From the NCBI GenBank assembly GCA_016180655.1, contig JACPAT010000119.1, positions 1 through 36,355 on the forward strand: a DNA stretch of 36,355 bases, read 5' to 3'. The notes below the pieces were generated by a model. It had not been told where the DNA came from. It saw nothing but the letters and a program-made list of their open reading frames with translations, and did not search any database. Shown here in pieces: positions 26,784-34,687 of this stretch. Positions within the stretch are counted from its first letter, which is position 1, and each line of letters opens with the position of its first letter. Source of the stretch: Candidatus Methylomirabilota bacterium (lineage in GTDB: Bacteria > Methylomirabilota > Methylomirabilia > Methylomirabilales > 2-02-FULL-66-22). The translations under genes were made by a program, and so were the position numbers.

Positions 26784-27428
26784 TCACTTTCGCTCTCTCG
26801 CGTCGCCCGGGTCGTGCCGGGAGCGCGTGGGTTCAAGCGTCAGGGGGACCGGGTATTCGGCGATCGTGCCCGCGATCCCCTCGCTGCCGATCACATCCTG
26901 CACCACCACGTAGGCCCGCACCTTCTCCAGGATCTCCCGATCAATGGCGGCCTGCAGGGCCTCGGGGTCCCCGCGCTCCTCGTCAACGACCTCGACCAGG
27001 GGCAGCTCCCAGGTCTGCCGGTGGGGCGCGAAGGCATCCAGGCGGCAGAGGATCCCCCGCCGCCGGTTCACCAGCAGCGCCACCCAGAAATCCCCGGGCA
27101 GGCTTCCGATGGTGGCGCAGTCGGTCTGGCTCCAGATCAGGTCCATGTCGGCGTGGCTGTGCCACCACACGCGCACGCTCGCCACGTCTCCCCCCTCCGC
27201 CACGACGCGACCGAGGCACTCGAAGAGGGCGTCGGCGTCCAGTTCGGTGTCCGAGGCCGAGACCTTCTGGGACAGGAGGAACAGGTCGGTGATCAGGAGC
27301 CCCTCGCCATCCTCCTCCACGCTGCCGAGCCCCCCGATCTCCACCGGGCAGCGCTCCGCGTACAGGAGCAGCTTGTCCACAGCCCGGCGCCGGATCCGGA
27401 TCTCCCGGGGGGGGAGTGGCAGGGTCAC
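26784..27428 (-). CDS. JAB/MPN (JAMM) metalloprotease domain protein
   Basis: PVEIGGLG...VWWHSHADMDLIWSQTD matches the JAMM motif E...HxHx(7)Sx(2)D exactly (27120-27161). GTG start at 27428 overlaps the stop of the upstream gene (GTGA). Confidence 0.85.
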   Translation of the reverse strand: MTLPLPPREIRIRRRAVDKLLLYAERCPVEIGGLGSVEEDGEGLLITDLFLLSQKVSASDTELDADALFECLGRVVAEGGDVASVRVWWHSHADMDLIWSQTDCATIGSLPGDFWVALLVNRRRGILCRLDAFAPHRQTWELPLVEVVDEERGDPEALQAAIDREILEKVRAYVVVQDVIGSEGIAGTIAEYPVPLTLEPTRSRHDPGDARERK

Positions 27429-28561
27429 GGGGAGACCTCCGCCCAGAACGTCACGGCCTTGCGCCAATCGGCCGGGTTCACCGTCCTGAGGTACTGGAGC
27501 AGCACCTCGGTGGCGGCGGCGAATTCACGCTGGCCCAGGAGGCGCTGGACCCATTCCTGGATGTTGCCCAGACAGGCGCGCCCGTTCTCGACATGGGGGT
27601 GATCGTAGGTCTCGTACCGGTCGGTCAAATTCCGGAGAAAGACCCGCCCATCGAAATGGAGATCCAGGCGGAACCGTCCCAGCCGATAGAGCCGGAAGCC
27701 GTATTCGATGACGATGGGCTCGGTGAACACCTGCAGGGCCTCGTCGCTGACCCGGACCTCGACCACCCCGGGAAGGCTGGCGATGCGATCGAAGTCCCGC
27801 TCGAGCGCATCGGGCACCGCCTGGTACTGCTCGAGCTCCGACAGGCGTCGTTGGCCTCTGAGCAACCGGTGCTCCAGGTCGCGCATCTGGCGCCCGGACG
27901 TGCGGAGGTTGACCTCCAGTTCCGGGAGCTCCGCCTCCAGCGCCCCGGCCTCGATCCCCGACGCCTGGCCCTGCTCCGGGCGGCGCGCGCGCCAGAGGGC
28001 CGAGGCCCGCAGTCCTTCCATCTCCGTGGCCTGGCGGAGGCGACGCAGCCGGGCCTCGAGCGTGGCCGGACCCAGCCCCGTCAGCGCGGGCAGGAGGCTG
28101 TATCCCCCTTCCAGGCTCAGATCCAGGATCGCCCGCCCGAGGAGACGGGCGACGGGCGGCTCCTGCCCCAGGAGGTCGAAGAGCACGTACACGTCCGTCC
28201 CCAGGAGGAGGCCGACCGTCTGTCCCTCGCCATCCTGGAGGGGACGCCCCCAGCGGTTCCGGCCCGTGACGCTCCAGGCCGCTCGCCGCCCCAGTGACAG
28301 GGCGTACCCGCAGACCGCTGGAAACGTGGTGGGGCGGACCTCTGGCCCCAGCCCGAGCCATCCTGGGCGCCCCGGGAGCGCGAAGGGATGCAGGTACCAT
28401 CCCCGCCGTCCCCGCGGACGCACGACGCGGCGGCGCGAAATCTCCACGCACACCGGCACACCCAGGGCCTCCGTGTATTCGGCGAGAACGGGAGACAGCG
28501 CCTCGAGGCTCGCCTCGATGGGTCGGGAGATCTCGGGTTTCGGATCAGGCTGGGTCGTCAT
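27425..28561 (-). CDS. E2 (ubiquitin-conjugating)-like fold protein with uncharacterised N-terminal region and coiled coil
   Basis: C-terminal region FRLDLHFDGRVFLRNLTDRYETYDHPHVENGRACLGNIQEWVQRLLGQREFAAATEVLLQYLRTVNPADW resembles the E2 core (HPxV...G..CLxxI..W...VL..L....NPxD); candidate active Cys330 (codon 27572-27574). Confidence 0.7.
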   Translation of the reverse strand: MTTQPDPKPEISRPIEASLEALSPVLAEYTEALGVPVCVEISRRRVVRPRGRRGWYLHPFALPGRPGWLGLGPEVRPTTFPAVCGYALSLGRRAAWSVTGRNRWGRPLQDGEGQTVGLLLGTDVYVLFDLLGQEPPVARLLGRAILDLSLEGGYSLLPALTGLGPATLEARLRRLRQATEMEGLRASALWRARRPEQGQASGIEAGALEAELPELEVNLRTSGRQMRDLEHRLLRGQRRLSELEQYQAVPDALERDFDRIASLPGVVEVRVSDEALQVFTEPIVIEYGFRLYRLGRFRLDLHFDGRVFLRNLTDRYETYDHPHVENGRACLGNIQEWVQRLLGQREFAAATEVLLQYLRTVNPADWRKAVTFWAEVSP

Positions 28562-28689
28562 GGCATGCTGGGGTCGTTGGCGGCAGCCTACACCACGACC
28601 CCGCGGGCGTCAACTTCCCCGCGCGCGCGTGTGCGCCGCCGCGGCCGGCAGCGGCGAAGAGCCCGGCCCATCCCCTCGCGGGGCGGGCG

Positions 28690-29694
28690 TTACCGCACGG
28701 CTTGGCGCAGACGTTCGGCAGCCACCTCGGGTGGTACGGGATTGATGTAGATGCCGGTCCCCCACTCCAGGCCCAGGACCTGGGGCGGGCGCGGGACGAG
28801 CTCCAGGTGCCAGTGGTACTCCTCGCGAGTGAATTCGCCCAGGGGCGAGGAATGAAGGACGAGCGTGTAGGGCGGATCGTTCAGCAAGTGGCGAATGCGG
28901 GTAACGATTCCCTGGAGCGCCCGCGCCAGATCGCGCAGCACGGCCGTGCGGGTGGCGCCGAAATCGTGCGCGTGGTCGGTGGGAACGATCCAGGTCTCGT
29001 AGGGGAAGCGGGGGGCGAAGGGCGCGAAGGCCAGGACCGTGCCCTCCTGCAGGATGATCCGATGGCCGACGGCGCACTCCTGCTTGACCACGTCGCAGAG
29101 GACGCAGCGTTCCTTCCAGCGGACGTAGGTGCCGAATCCCCGCAGCTCCTCCTCGATGGCCGGGGGCACGAAGGGGCTGGCCACGATGTGGGAATGCTGG
29201 TGCTGGAAGAGGCTGGTGGGCAGGCCGTGGTTCTTGACCCAGATGACGTGGCGGAAGCGCGGGTCGTTCCGGAGATCGACGCTGCGCTGCTGGCAGGCCC
29301 GCAAGATCCGGTCGAGCTGGAGCACCTCCAGGGCCGCCCAGTGCTGGTCGTGCTCCGGCGTCTCGACCAGGATCTCGTGGGCCCCGATGGCGTTCATGCT
29401 GTCGTACATGCCCTCCGCGCTTTTCTCCAGGCCGCCCTCGATGTGCAGGATCGGATACCGGTCTGCCACGACCCGGACCCACCAGCCCCGCCCGTTGGCG
29501 GGGCTGCCCGGCTCCCGCTCGACGTGGATCTCCGGGCCGGCCTTGGCCTCGTTCCCCGGACAGAAAGGGCAGGCCTCGGCGGGAACGCCCGGCGGGCGCA
29601 CCGGCAAGCCAGGAAAGGGGAGTTCGGCACGGCTCGGGGAGATCACCACCCAGCGCAGGCTGACTGGGTCCCGACGGAGGCGAGTGTTTTCCAC
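28690..29694 (-). CDS. galT: Galactose-1-phosphate uridylyltransferase
   Basis: LRRDPVSLRWVVISPSRAELP...CPFCPGNEAKAGPEI...LPTSLFQHQHSHIVASPFVPPAI (HxHxH); CVLCDVV Zn motif. Confidence 0.93.
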   Translation of the reverse strand: MENTRLRRDPVSLRWVVISPSRAELPFPGLPVRPPGVPAEACPFCPGNEAKAGPEIHVEREPGSPANGRGWWVRVVADRYPILHIEGGLEKSAEGMYDSMNAIGAHEILVETPEHDQHWAALEVLQLDRILRACQQRSVDLRNDPRFRHVIWVKNHGLPTSLFQHQHSHIVASPFVPPAIEEELRGFGTYVRWKERCVLCDVVKQECAVGHRIILQEGTVLAFAPFAPRFPYETWIVPTDHAHDFGATRTAVLRDLARALQGIVTRIRHLLNDPPYTLVLHSSPLGEFTREEYHWHLELVPRPPQVLGLEWGTGIYINPVPPEVAAERLRQAVR

Positions 29695-29853
29695 GTGGTC
29701 GTCTCACCGATCAGGCTTACGATCGCAGGGACGCGATCGGGCGGACGGGCACTCAGGGCAATCAGCCACCGGATTGGATCACGAGCGGAGGCAGCCGCAG
29801 GCGTGCCCCGGATCGGACACGCCCCATCTGGATGATCGCAAGCACTCCGGAAC

Positions 29854-29980
29854 CAGGCTGGTCAAAAAGGTCCAGATGCAAGGAAGGCGCAACGTCGGGA
29901 CACGAGGCGTACTTCTATCCGTACGCCGCAGTGGAGCGACGAGCGTCTGACGCAGCAGATGGGCCTTTTTCACCAGCCTG
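29854..29980. repeat. 127-bp palindromic MITE/REP-like element
   Basis: Imperfect ~26-bp terminal inverted repeats CAGGCTGGTCAAAAAGGTCCAGATGC / GCAGATGGGCCTTTTTCACCAGCCTG and an apical perfect stem GGCGTAC...GTACGCC. Confidence 0.75.
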
Positions 29981-30220
29981 CTAATCCACCACCACGTTCG
30001 TCGTCGTCTTCAGCACCCCCGGCAGGCGATGGACGCGCGTGGTGAGGAACTCCCCCAGGGCGGCGACGTCCTGGGCCTCCACGAAGGCGATGACATCGTA
30101 GGACCCCGTGACGGCATGCGCCATCTTCACGCCGGGCAGCCTGGACGCCGCCTCCGCGAGCTGGCCGGCCTTCCCCGGCGTGGCCTCGATGAAGACGTAC
30201 GCGCTGATGGCCATGACCAC
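29981..30220 (-). CDS. Lrp/AsnC ligand-binding (RAM) domain protein
   Basis: MVMAISAYVFIEATPGKAGQLAEAASRLPGVKMAHAVTGSYDVIAFVEAQDVAALGEFLTTRVHRLPGVLKTTTNVVVD. Confidence 0.88.
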   Translation of the reverse strand: MVMAISAYVFIEATPGKAGQLAEAASRLPGVKMAHAVTGSYDVIAFVEAQDVAALGEFLTTRVHRLPGVLKTTTNVVVD

Positions 30221-30235
30221 CCTCCTTCCATGCCC

Positions 30236-31165
30236 TCACTCCGAGGTCCGGCGCCAAGCCGGGGGGCGGATGCCCCGCTGGGCGGCGGGGGGCGCGGCGG
30301 GCTGGTCAATCCCGGTGAGCACCAGGACCTCCGCGGCGACCTCTTCGATGGACTTGTCAGTCACATCCACCACCGGCCACCCCCACCGGGAGAACTGGCT
30401 CTGGGCGTATTCCAGCTCCGCCCAGATCAGCCGGGGGTCGGCGTACGGGAATTTCGGGGGAGTCTCCATCTGCTGCAGCCGGGCGCGTCGCAACTCCAGC
30501 AATCGTTCCGCCTTGATGGTGAGGCCCACGACCTTGCGGGGATCCAGGTGGGTCAACTCCTCCGGGAGCGGGAGCCTGGAGACGACGGGAACGTTGGCCA
30601 CCCGCAGCCCGCGCCCCGCCAGGAACATGCTGAGCGGCGTCTTGGAGGTCCGGGAGACACCCACCAGGATGATGTCCCCCTGCGGAAGACCTCGCGGGTT
30701 CTGCCCGTCGTCGTGCTTGACGGCGTACTCGACCACCTCGAAGCGACGCCGGTATTCCTGGTCCATCTCCCGAAAGAGGCCGGGCTTCGCCAGGGGCTGC
30801 AGCTGCAACAGATCTTCCAGACGGAGGAGGAGCGGCCCCAGCAGATCAATGGTCGGGACATCCCGCGCCCGCCCTTCGGTGAGCATCAGGTTGCGCAGGT
30901 CCGGCAACACCAGGGTATGGACGATGAGTCCCCGCAGCCTGGACGCCCTCTGGACGGCGGCCCGCACCCCGTCGGCCGTCCGGACGTGGGGCTGGACGTG
31001 CAGATCAACCTCCGCGCCCTGGAACTGGACCAGCGCCGCCTTCACGACCATCTCGGCCGTGCGGCCGGTCGCATCCGACACGATGAGGATCTGACGCGCG
31101 GCCCGACGCCTCGAGTGAGACCGTGAGATTTCGGATTTCGGATTTCGGATTTCGGATTTGGCCAT
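30236..31165 (-). CDS. Pyruvate, phosphate dikinase regulatory protein (kinase/PPPase, DUF299)
   Basis: ILIVSDATGRTAEMVVKAALVQFQ...EYAVKHDDGQNPRGLPQGDIILVGVSRTSKTPLSMFLAGRGLRVANVPVV...VVGLTIKAERLLELRRARL. N-terminus MAKSEIRNPKSEIS is encoded by the heptad repeat. Confidence 0.92.
   Translation of the reverse strand: MAKSEIRNPKSEISRSHSRRRAARQILIVSDATGRTAEMVVKAALVQFQGAEVDLHVQPHVRTADGVRAAVQRASRLRGLIVHTLVLPDLRNLMLTEGRARDVPTIDLLGPLLLRLEDLLQLQPLAKPGLFREMDQEYRRRFEVVEYAVKHDDGQNPRGLPQGDIILVGVSRTSKTPLSMFLAGRGLRVANVPVVSRLPLPEELTHLDPRKVVGLTIKAERLLELRRARLQQMETPPKFPYADPRLIWAELEYAQSQFSRWGWPVVDVTDKSIEEVAAEVLVLTGIDQPAAPPAAQRGIRPPAWRRTSE
31127..31161. repeat. Heptanucleotide tandem array: 4x GATTTCG + GATTTGG
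   Basis: Direct reading; lies inside the 5' end of the PPDK regulator ORF. Confidence 0.95.
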
Positions 31166-31265
31166 GGGAAATCAGGTCAGAGGAGAACAATTAGACGATT
31201 TCCGGGGTCGGACAGGTCTCGGAATGACCGGACTCAGATATCAGAATTCTTGGGCTTCGCGGGTT

Positions 31266-31303
31266 GAGACTCCGCCGGGGTAAACCCACCCGGCGGTCTC
31301 TTT
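31266..31303 (+). terminator. Terminator-like hairpin with short T tract
   Basis: GAGA-ct-CCGCCGGG-gtaaaccca-CCCGGCGG-TCTC-TTT. Confidence 0.5.
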
Positions 31304-31314
31304 AGTCGTCCGAC

Positions 31315-31349
31315 CTTGGTCATTGGGAATTGGTCATTGGTCATTGGAC
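31315..31349. repeat. Heptanucleotide array (ATTGGTC type)
   Basis: CTTGGTC ATTGGGA ATTGGTC ATTGGTC ATTGGAC; two bp from the Na/Pi gene stop codon. Confidence 0.9.
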
Positions 31350-31351
31350 GT

Positions 31352-32965
31352 TCACGCGTTCTCCAGGATGGGATAGGCCACCGCGGTGATGTGGGAATTG
31401 ATTCGCTTGAGGTTGGTCAGGACGTCCAGATGGATCTCGCTGGTGTCGATGGATTCGCGGTATCCCTCGTGCAGCCGCTGGATGTGGGCCTGGCGGAACT
31501 TGCGTTCGGTCTGGCTGATCTCCAGCTTCCGCTCCAGCACCTGCTGGCCCAGGGCCGGGTCGTTGCTGGCGAAGGCCGAGATGGCCAGCTCCAGGTTCTG
31601 GAGCACCTTCTTGTGGAGCAGGACGATCTCCTTGTACCCCGCCTCGGAGAAGTGGACCCCCTTGCTGAGCTTCTTCTTGGCCAGGTCCATCAGGTTCTTG
31701 TCCACGATGTCCCCGATATTCTCCATGTTGTTCCCGAAGGCGAGGATGCCGATCTCCCGCTTGCTCTGTTCGTCGGTCAGGCTCTGCTGGGAGAGCTTGG
31801 TGAGGTAGTGCTTGATCTCCCGGTCCAGGGTGTCCACCTGGTCGTCCTTCTCCTGGATGAATTCGATCAGCTCGGGGTCCTCGCCGGAGAACGTCGCGAT
31901 CGTCTTGGTGAACATGTCGGAGACGATGTCGGCCATTCGCAACGCCTCCCGGGTCGCCTGTCCCAGGGCCAGCGCCGGCGTCTCCAGCATGTGCTCGTCC
32001 AGGTACTTGGGGCCGAAGATCCCCTCCCCTTCTTTGTCCTCGGGAACCAGCCGGGAGATGAACCGGGCCAGCAGGGACGAGAACGGCAGGAACAGCGCGG
32101 TGATCCCCACGTTGAAGAGGGTGTGGGCGTTGGCAATCTGTCGCGCCGCATCGTTTGCGGTGAGCTGCACCAGCCGGACGAACGGCGGGATGAAGGGCAG
32201 GAACACCAGCACCCCGACCACCTTGAAGAAGATGTGGGCCAGGGCCACCCGCTTGGCCTCGGGCTTGGTGCCGATCGAGCTGGCCAGGGCCGTGGCGCAG
32301 GTCCCGATGTTCGCCCCGAAGATGACCGGGATGGCCGCGTGGGTGGGAAGCAGGCCTTGCAGGGAGAGGGTGATGGCCAGGCCGATGGTGGCCGCGGAGC
32401 TGTGCACCAGGGCCGAGAAGACCGACGCCACGATGATCCCGAGGAAGGGCTGATCCCCCAGCGAGACCAGGAGGGTCTTGACGATCTCGCTCTGGCGCAG
32501 GGGCACCATGGCGTCCGACATGACCTTCATGGCGAAGAAGATGAAGCCGAAGCCCAGGATCGCCTGGCCGACATACTTGAAGATCTTGCGCTTGGAGGCG
32601 AAGATCAGGAGGAAGCCGACGCCCACCAGCAGGAGGGCGTAATCGAAGATCTGGAACGCGATGAGCTGGACGGTGATCGTCGTCCCGATGTCGGCCCCCA
32701 GGATCACCCCGATGGTCTGGGTCAAATCCATCAGGCCCGAGCTGGCGAAGCCGACCAGCATGACGGTGGTGGCACTGGACGACTGGATGACGGCCGTGAT
32801 GAAGGCCCCCACCATCATTCCCTTGAAGCGGTTGTTGGTGATGGAGCCGAGGATCTGCCGCATCCGCCCGCCGGCGGCGAGCTGGAGCCCCTCCCCCACC
32901 AGCTGCATCCCGTAGAGGAGCAGGGCCATGCCCCCGAACAGCGTGATGAGCATCAGGTTCGTCAC
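31352..32965 (-). CDS. Na/Pi cotransporter family protein with C-terminal PhoU-like domain
   Basis: LITLFGGMALLLYGMQLVGEGLQLAAGGRMRQILGSITNNRFKGMMVGAFITAVIQSSSATTVMLVGFASSGLM (QSSSATT repeat), second repeat VFSALVHSSAATIGLAITLS; PhoU-like helices. Confidence 0.93.
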   Translation of the reverse strand: MTNLMLITLFGGMALLLYGMQLVGEGLQLAAGGRMRQILGSITNNRFKGMMVGAFITAVIQSSSATTVMLVGFASSGLMDLTQTIGVILGADIGTTITVQLIAFQIFDYALLLVGVGFLLIFASKRKIFKYVGQAILGFGFIFFAMKVMSDAMVPLRQSEIVKTLLVSLGDQPFLGIIVASVFSALVHSSAATIGLAITLSLQGLLPTHAAIPVIFGANIGTCATALASSIGTKPEAKRVALAHIFFKVVGVLVFLPFIPPFVRLVQLTANDAARQIANAHTLFNVGITALFLPFSSLLARFISRLVPEDKEGEGIFGPKYLDEHMLETPALALGQATREALRMADIVSDMFTKTIATFSGEDPELIEFIQEKDDQVDTLDREIKHYLTKLSQQSLTDEQSKREIGILAFGNNMENIGDIVDKNLMDLAKKKLSKGVHFSEAGYKEIVLLHKKVLQNLELAISAFASNDPALGQQVLERKLEISQTERKFRQAHIQRLHEGYRESIDTSEIHLDVLTNLKRINSHITAVAYPILENA

Positions 32966-33579
32966 GGCCGCCGCGCCCCCACCCTCTGCCCCCGGCCCGG
33001 GGCGCCGCGGAGGCTCCGGACCATGAGCATGATCTTCGCCGACATCTCCAGCGTGGTGGTGATCGAGAGCGCCTCTTCCAGGCTGCGACCCACCGCGAAG
33101 CTCCCGTGCCTCGCCACGATCACGATCCGATGGTCGCGGAGGTGGGCGGCCGCCCGGCGCCCCACTTCGGGAGACGCCACGGCGCGCCTCGCCCGGATCA
33201 CCGGAACCTCGCGAAGCAGGATGGCCCCCTCCGAGTCCAGGGGGATGAACCGATCCGTCACGAAGGAGAGCGCGATCGCCGAGGGGGGATGCGCGTGGAC
33301 GATCGCCTCCACCCCGGCGGTCGCATAGATGGCCAGGTGCGCCGGCAGTTCCATGGAGGCCCGCGGATGGCCAGGCTTGCCCGGGTGAAGCGGCGTCTCC
33401 ACGATATCCTCAGCCTCCAGGTGGTCCAGCCTCGACCCGGTCCGGGTGATGAATACACGGCCGTCCCGCCGGAGGCTGAGATTCCCCGCATGCAGGGAGA
33501 GCAGGCCGAGCGCCATCAGGTCCCGACCGACCCCCTGGAACTCCTTCACAATTGCCGCTCTTGTGTGTTGACGGCCCAT
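32962..33579 (-). CDS. Class II aldolase/adducin family protein
   Basis: RDLMALGLLSLHAGNLSLRRDGRVFITRTGSRLDHLEAEDIVE...AHLAIYATAGVEAIVHAHPPSAIALS. Confidence 0.88.
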   Translation of the reverse strand: MGRQHTRAAIVKEFQGVGRDLMALGLLSLHAGNLSLRRDGRVFITRTGSRLDHLEAEDIVETPLHPGKPGHPRASMELPAHLAIYATAGVEAIVHAHPPSAIALSFVTDRFIPLDSEGAILLREVPVIRARRAVASPEVGRRAAAHLRDHRIVIVARHGSFAVGRSLEEALSITTTLEMSAKIMLMVRSLRGAPGRGQRVGARRP

Positions 33580-33744
33580 CTCAGCAAAACCTGAAAGCAT
33601 CCACTGAGCCCTGAGGCCTCAAGTCATTGAAAACTGGCTCTGTGTAGCACATCCATCCCCCGCTGTCAAGGACGCCAGATCGCGGAGGATTCGCTGCGAG
33701 GGATCGCTTCCGGCCCGGGAGGGATCGCCGCCGGTTGCATCGCC

Positions 33745-34647
33745 TTACCCGATCCCCGTCGGTTGCCTGTCGGCGAGCCGGGCAAGCTTCGCGATGATCG
33801 GCGGGATGAGCCGCGTGGCGAGGTCGGTCCGGGAGCCCCCACCCAGGACGACCAGGAGCTTCCCCCCGCACACGCGTCCGGCCGTCTCCAGCATCACATC
33901 GGCGATGCCGAGGTACGCCGCCAAGGTCAACCCGAGGTCCCCGTAATCCCCCCGATGGGTGTCGAAGCCGAAGTACCAGACGATCAGGTCCGGCCGGAAC
34001 CGGTCGGCACGCGCCGGGAACGCCTGGCGCACCAGCGCCAGATACGCCTCGTCGGGGGGGCCATCCAGGCTCCAGGGGTCCGGGGCACCCACGTCCAGCT
34101 TGGTCCCGTCCGCAGACGCGGAGTCCGAGTCGCAGACACAGACGTGCAGGACCTCCGGGTCCGCCGCCACCAGATCCCGCGTCCCGTCGGCGTGATGCGC
34201 ATCCGTGTCCAGGATGGCCACGCGGCACAGCCGCCCGGTCCGCCGCGCCTGCCGCAGCGCGATCACCACGTCGTTGAAGCAGCAGTAGCCCCCGAAGAAA
34301 TTCCGCCCGGCGTGATGCCCGCCCGCGCCGATGAAGCAGAAGGCGTTGGCGAGTTCTCCGGCGGCGACCCGCCCCATCGCCTCCACGACGCCTCCCACGG
34401 AGACGCGCGCCGTGGATCAGAGGGGGTCCGCCTCCACCTGGGGGATCAGGCCCGGCTCGTGGGCCAGCAGGATCAGCGCATCCGTGGCCGGGGGGCACTC
34501 GCAGAGGGTAACGTGGGGGTGCCGGAGGAGCGGGTCGAGGGCCGCAGGGAAATCGGCAAGCCGCCGCCCCGTCGTCAGATAGCTCCGCCGGCTGAAGGAC
34601 GGATGGTAGTAGATCCCGGTGTTCCCACCGGTGGCCTGCACGCCCAT
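33745..34647 (-). CDS. Histone deacetylase-like amidohydrolase, candidate selenoprotein (in-frame TGA at 34417-34419)
   Basis: ORFs 34417..34674 and 33745..34398 are in the same frame on the same strand, separated by one TGA: TGIYYHPSFSRRSYLTTGRRLADFPAALDPLLRHPHVTLCECPPATDALILLAHEPGLIPQVEADPL-(TGA)-STARVSVGGVVEAMGRVAAGELANAFCFIGAGGHHAGRNFFGGYCCFNDVVIAL...ILDTDAHHADGT. Confidence 0.7.
34388..34406 (-). promoter_or_regulatory. Candidate bacterial SECIS hairpin 3' of the HDAC-like in-frame UGA
   Basis: Minus strand GCGUCUCC-GUG-GGAGGCGU: 8 bp (6 Watson-Crick, 2 G.U), 3-nt apical loop starting with GU, 18 nt after the UGA. Confidence 0.4.
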
Positions 34648-34687
34648 CGGATCCTTCTGCCCACCGCCCTCCACCGCCCGCCCCGCC

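Noticed and set aside
29779-29973. 64-aa minus-strand ORF (MKKAHLLRQTLVAPLRRTDRSTPR...)
   Set aside because: It is a translation of the palindromic repeat element; no independent coding evidence.
24352-31185. Identical 15-mer ATCAGGTCAGAGGAG at 24352-24366 and 31171-31185
   Set aside because: A match of this length is about expected by chance in 36 kb; no extension on either side.
14391-31349. Heptad arrays considered as CRISPR
   Set aside because: Units are contiguous 7-mers with no unique spacers and no cas genes.
31316-33328. 670-aa plus-strand ORF
   Set aside because: Exactly antisense to the Na/Pi cotransporter and class II aldolase, biased composition, no recognisable domain.
4361-34419. 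Idea that UGA is reassigned to a sense codon genome-wide
   Set aside because: TGA terminates several intact genes here (e.g. 8557-8559, 14535-14537, 27425-27427) and Trp is encoded by TGG.
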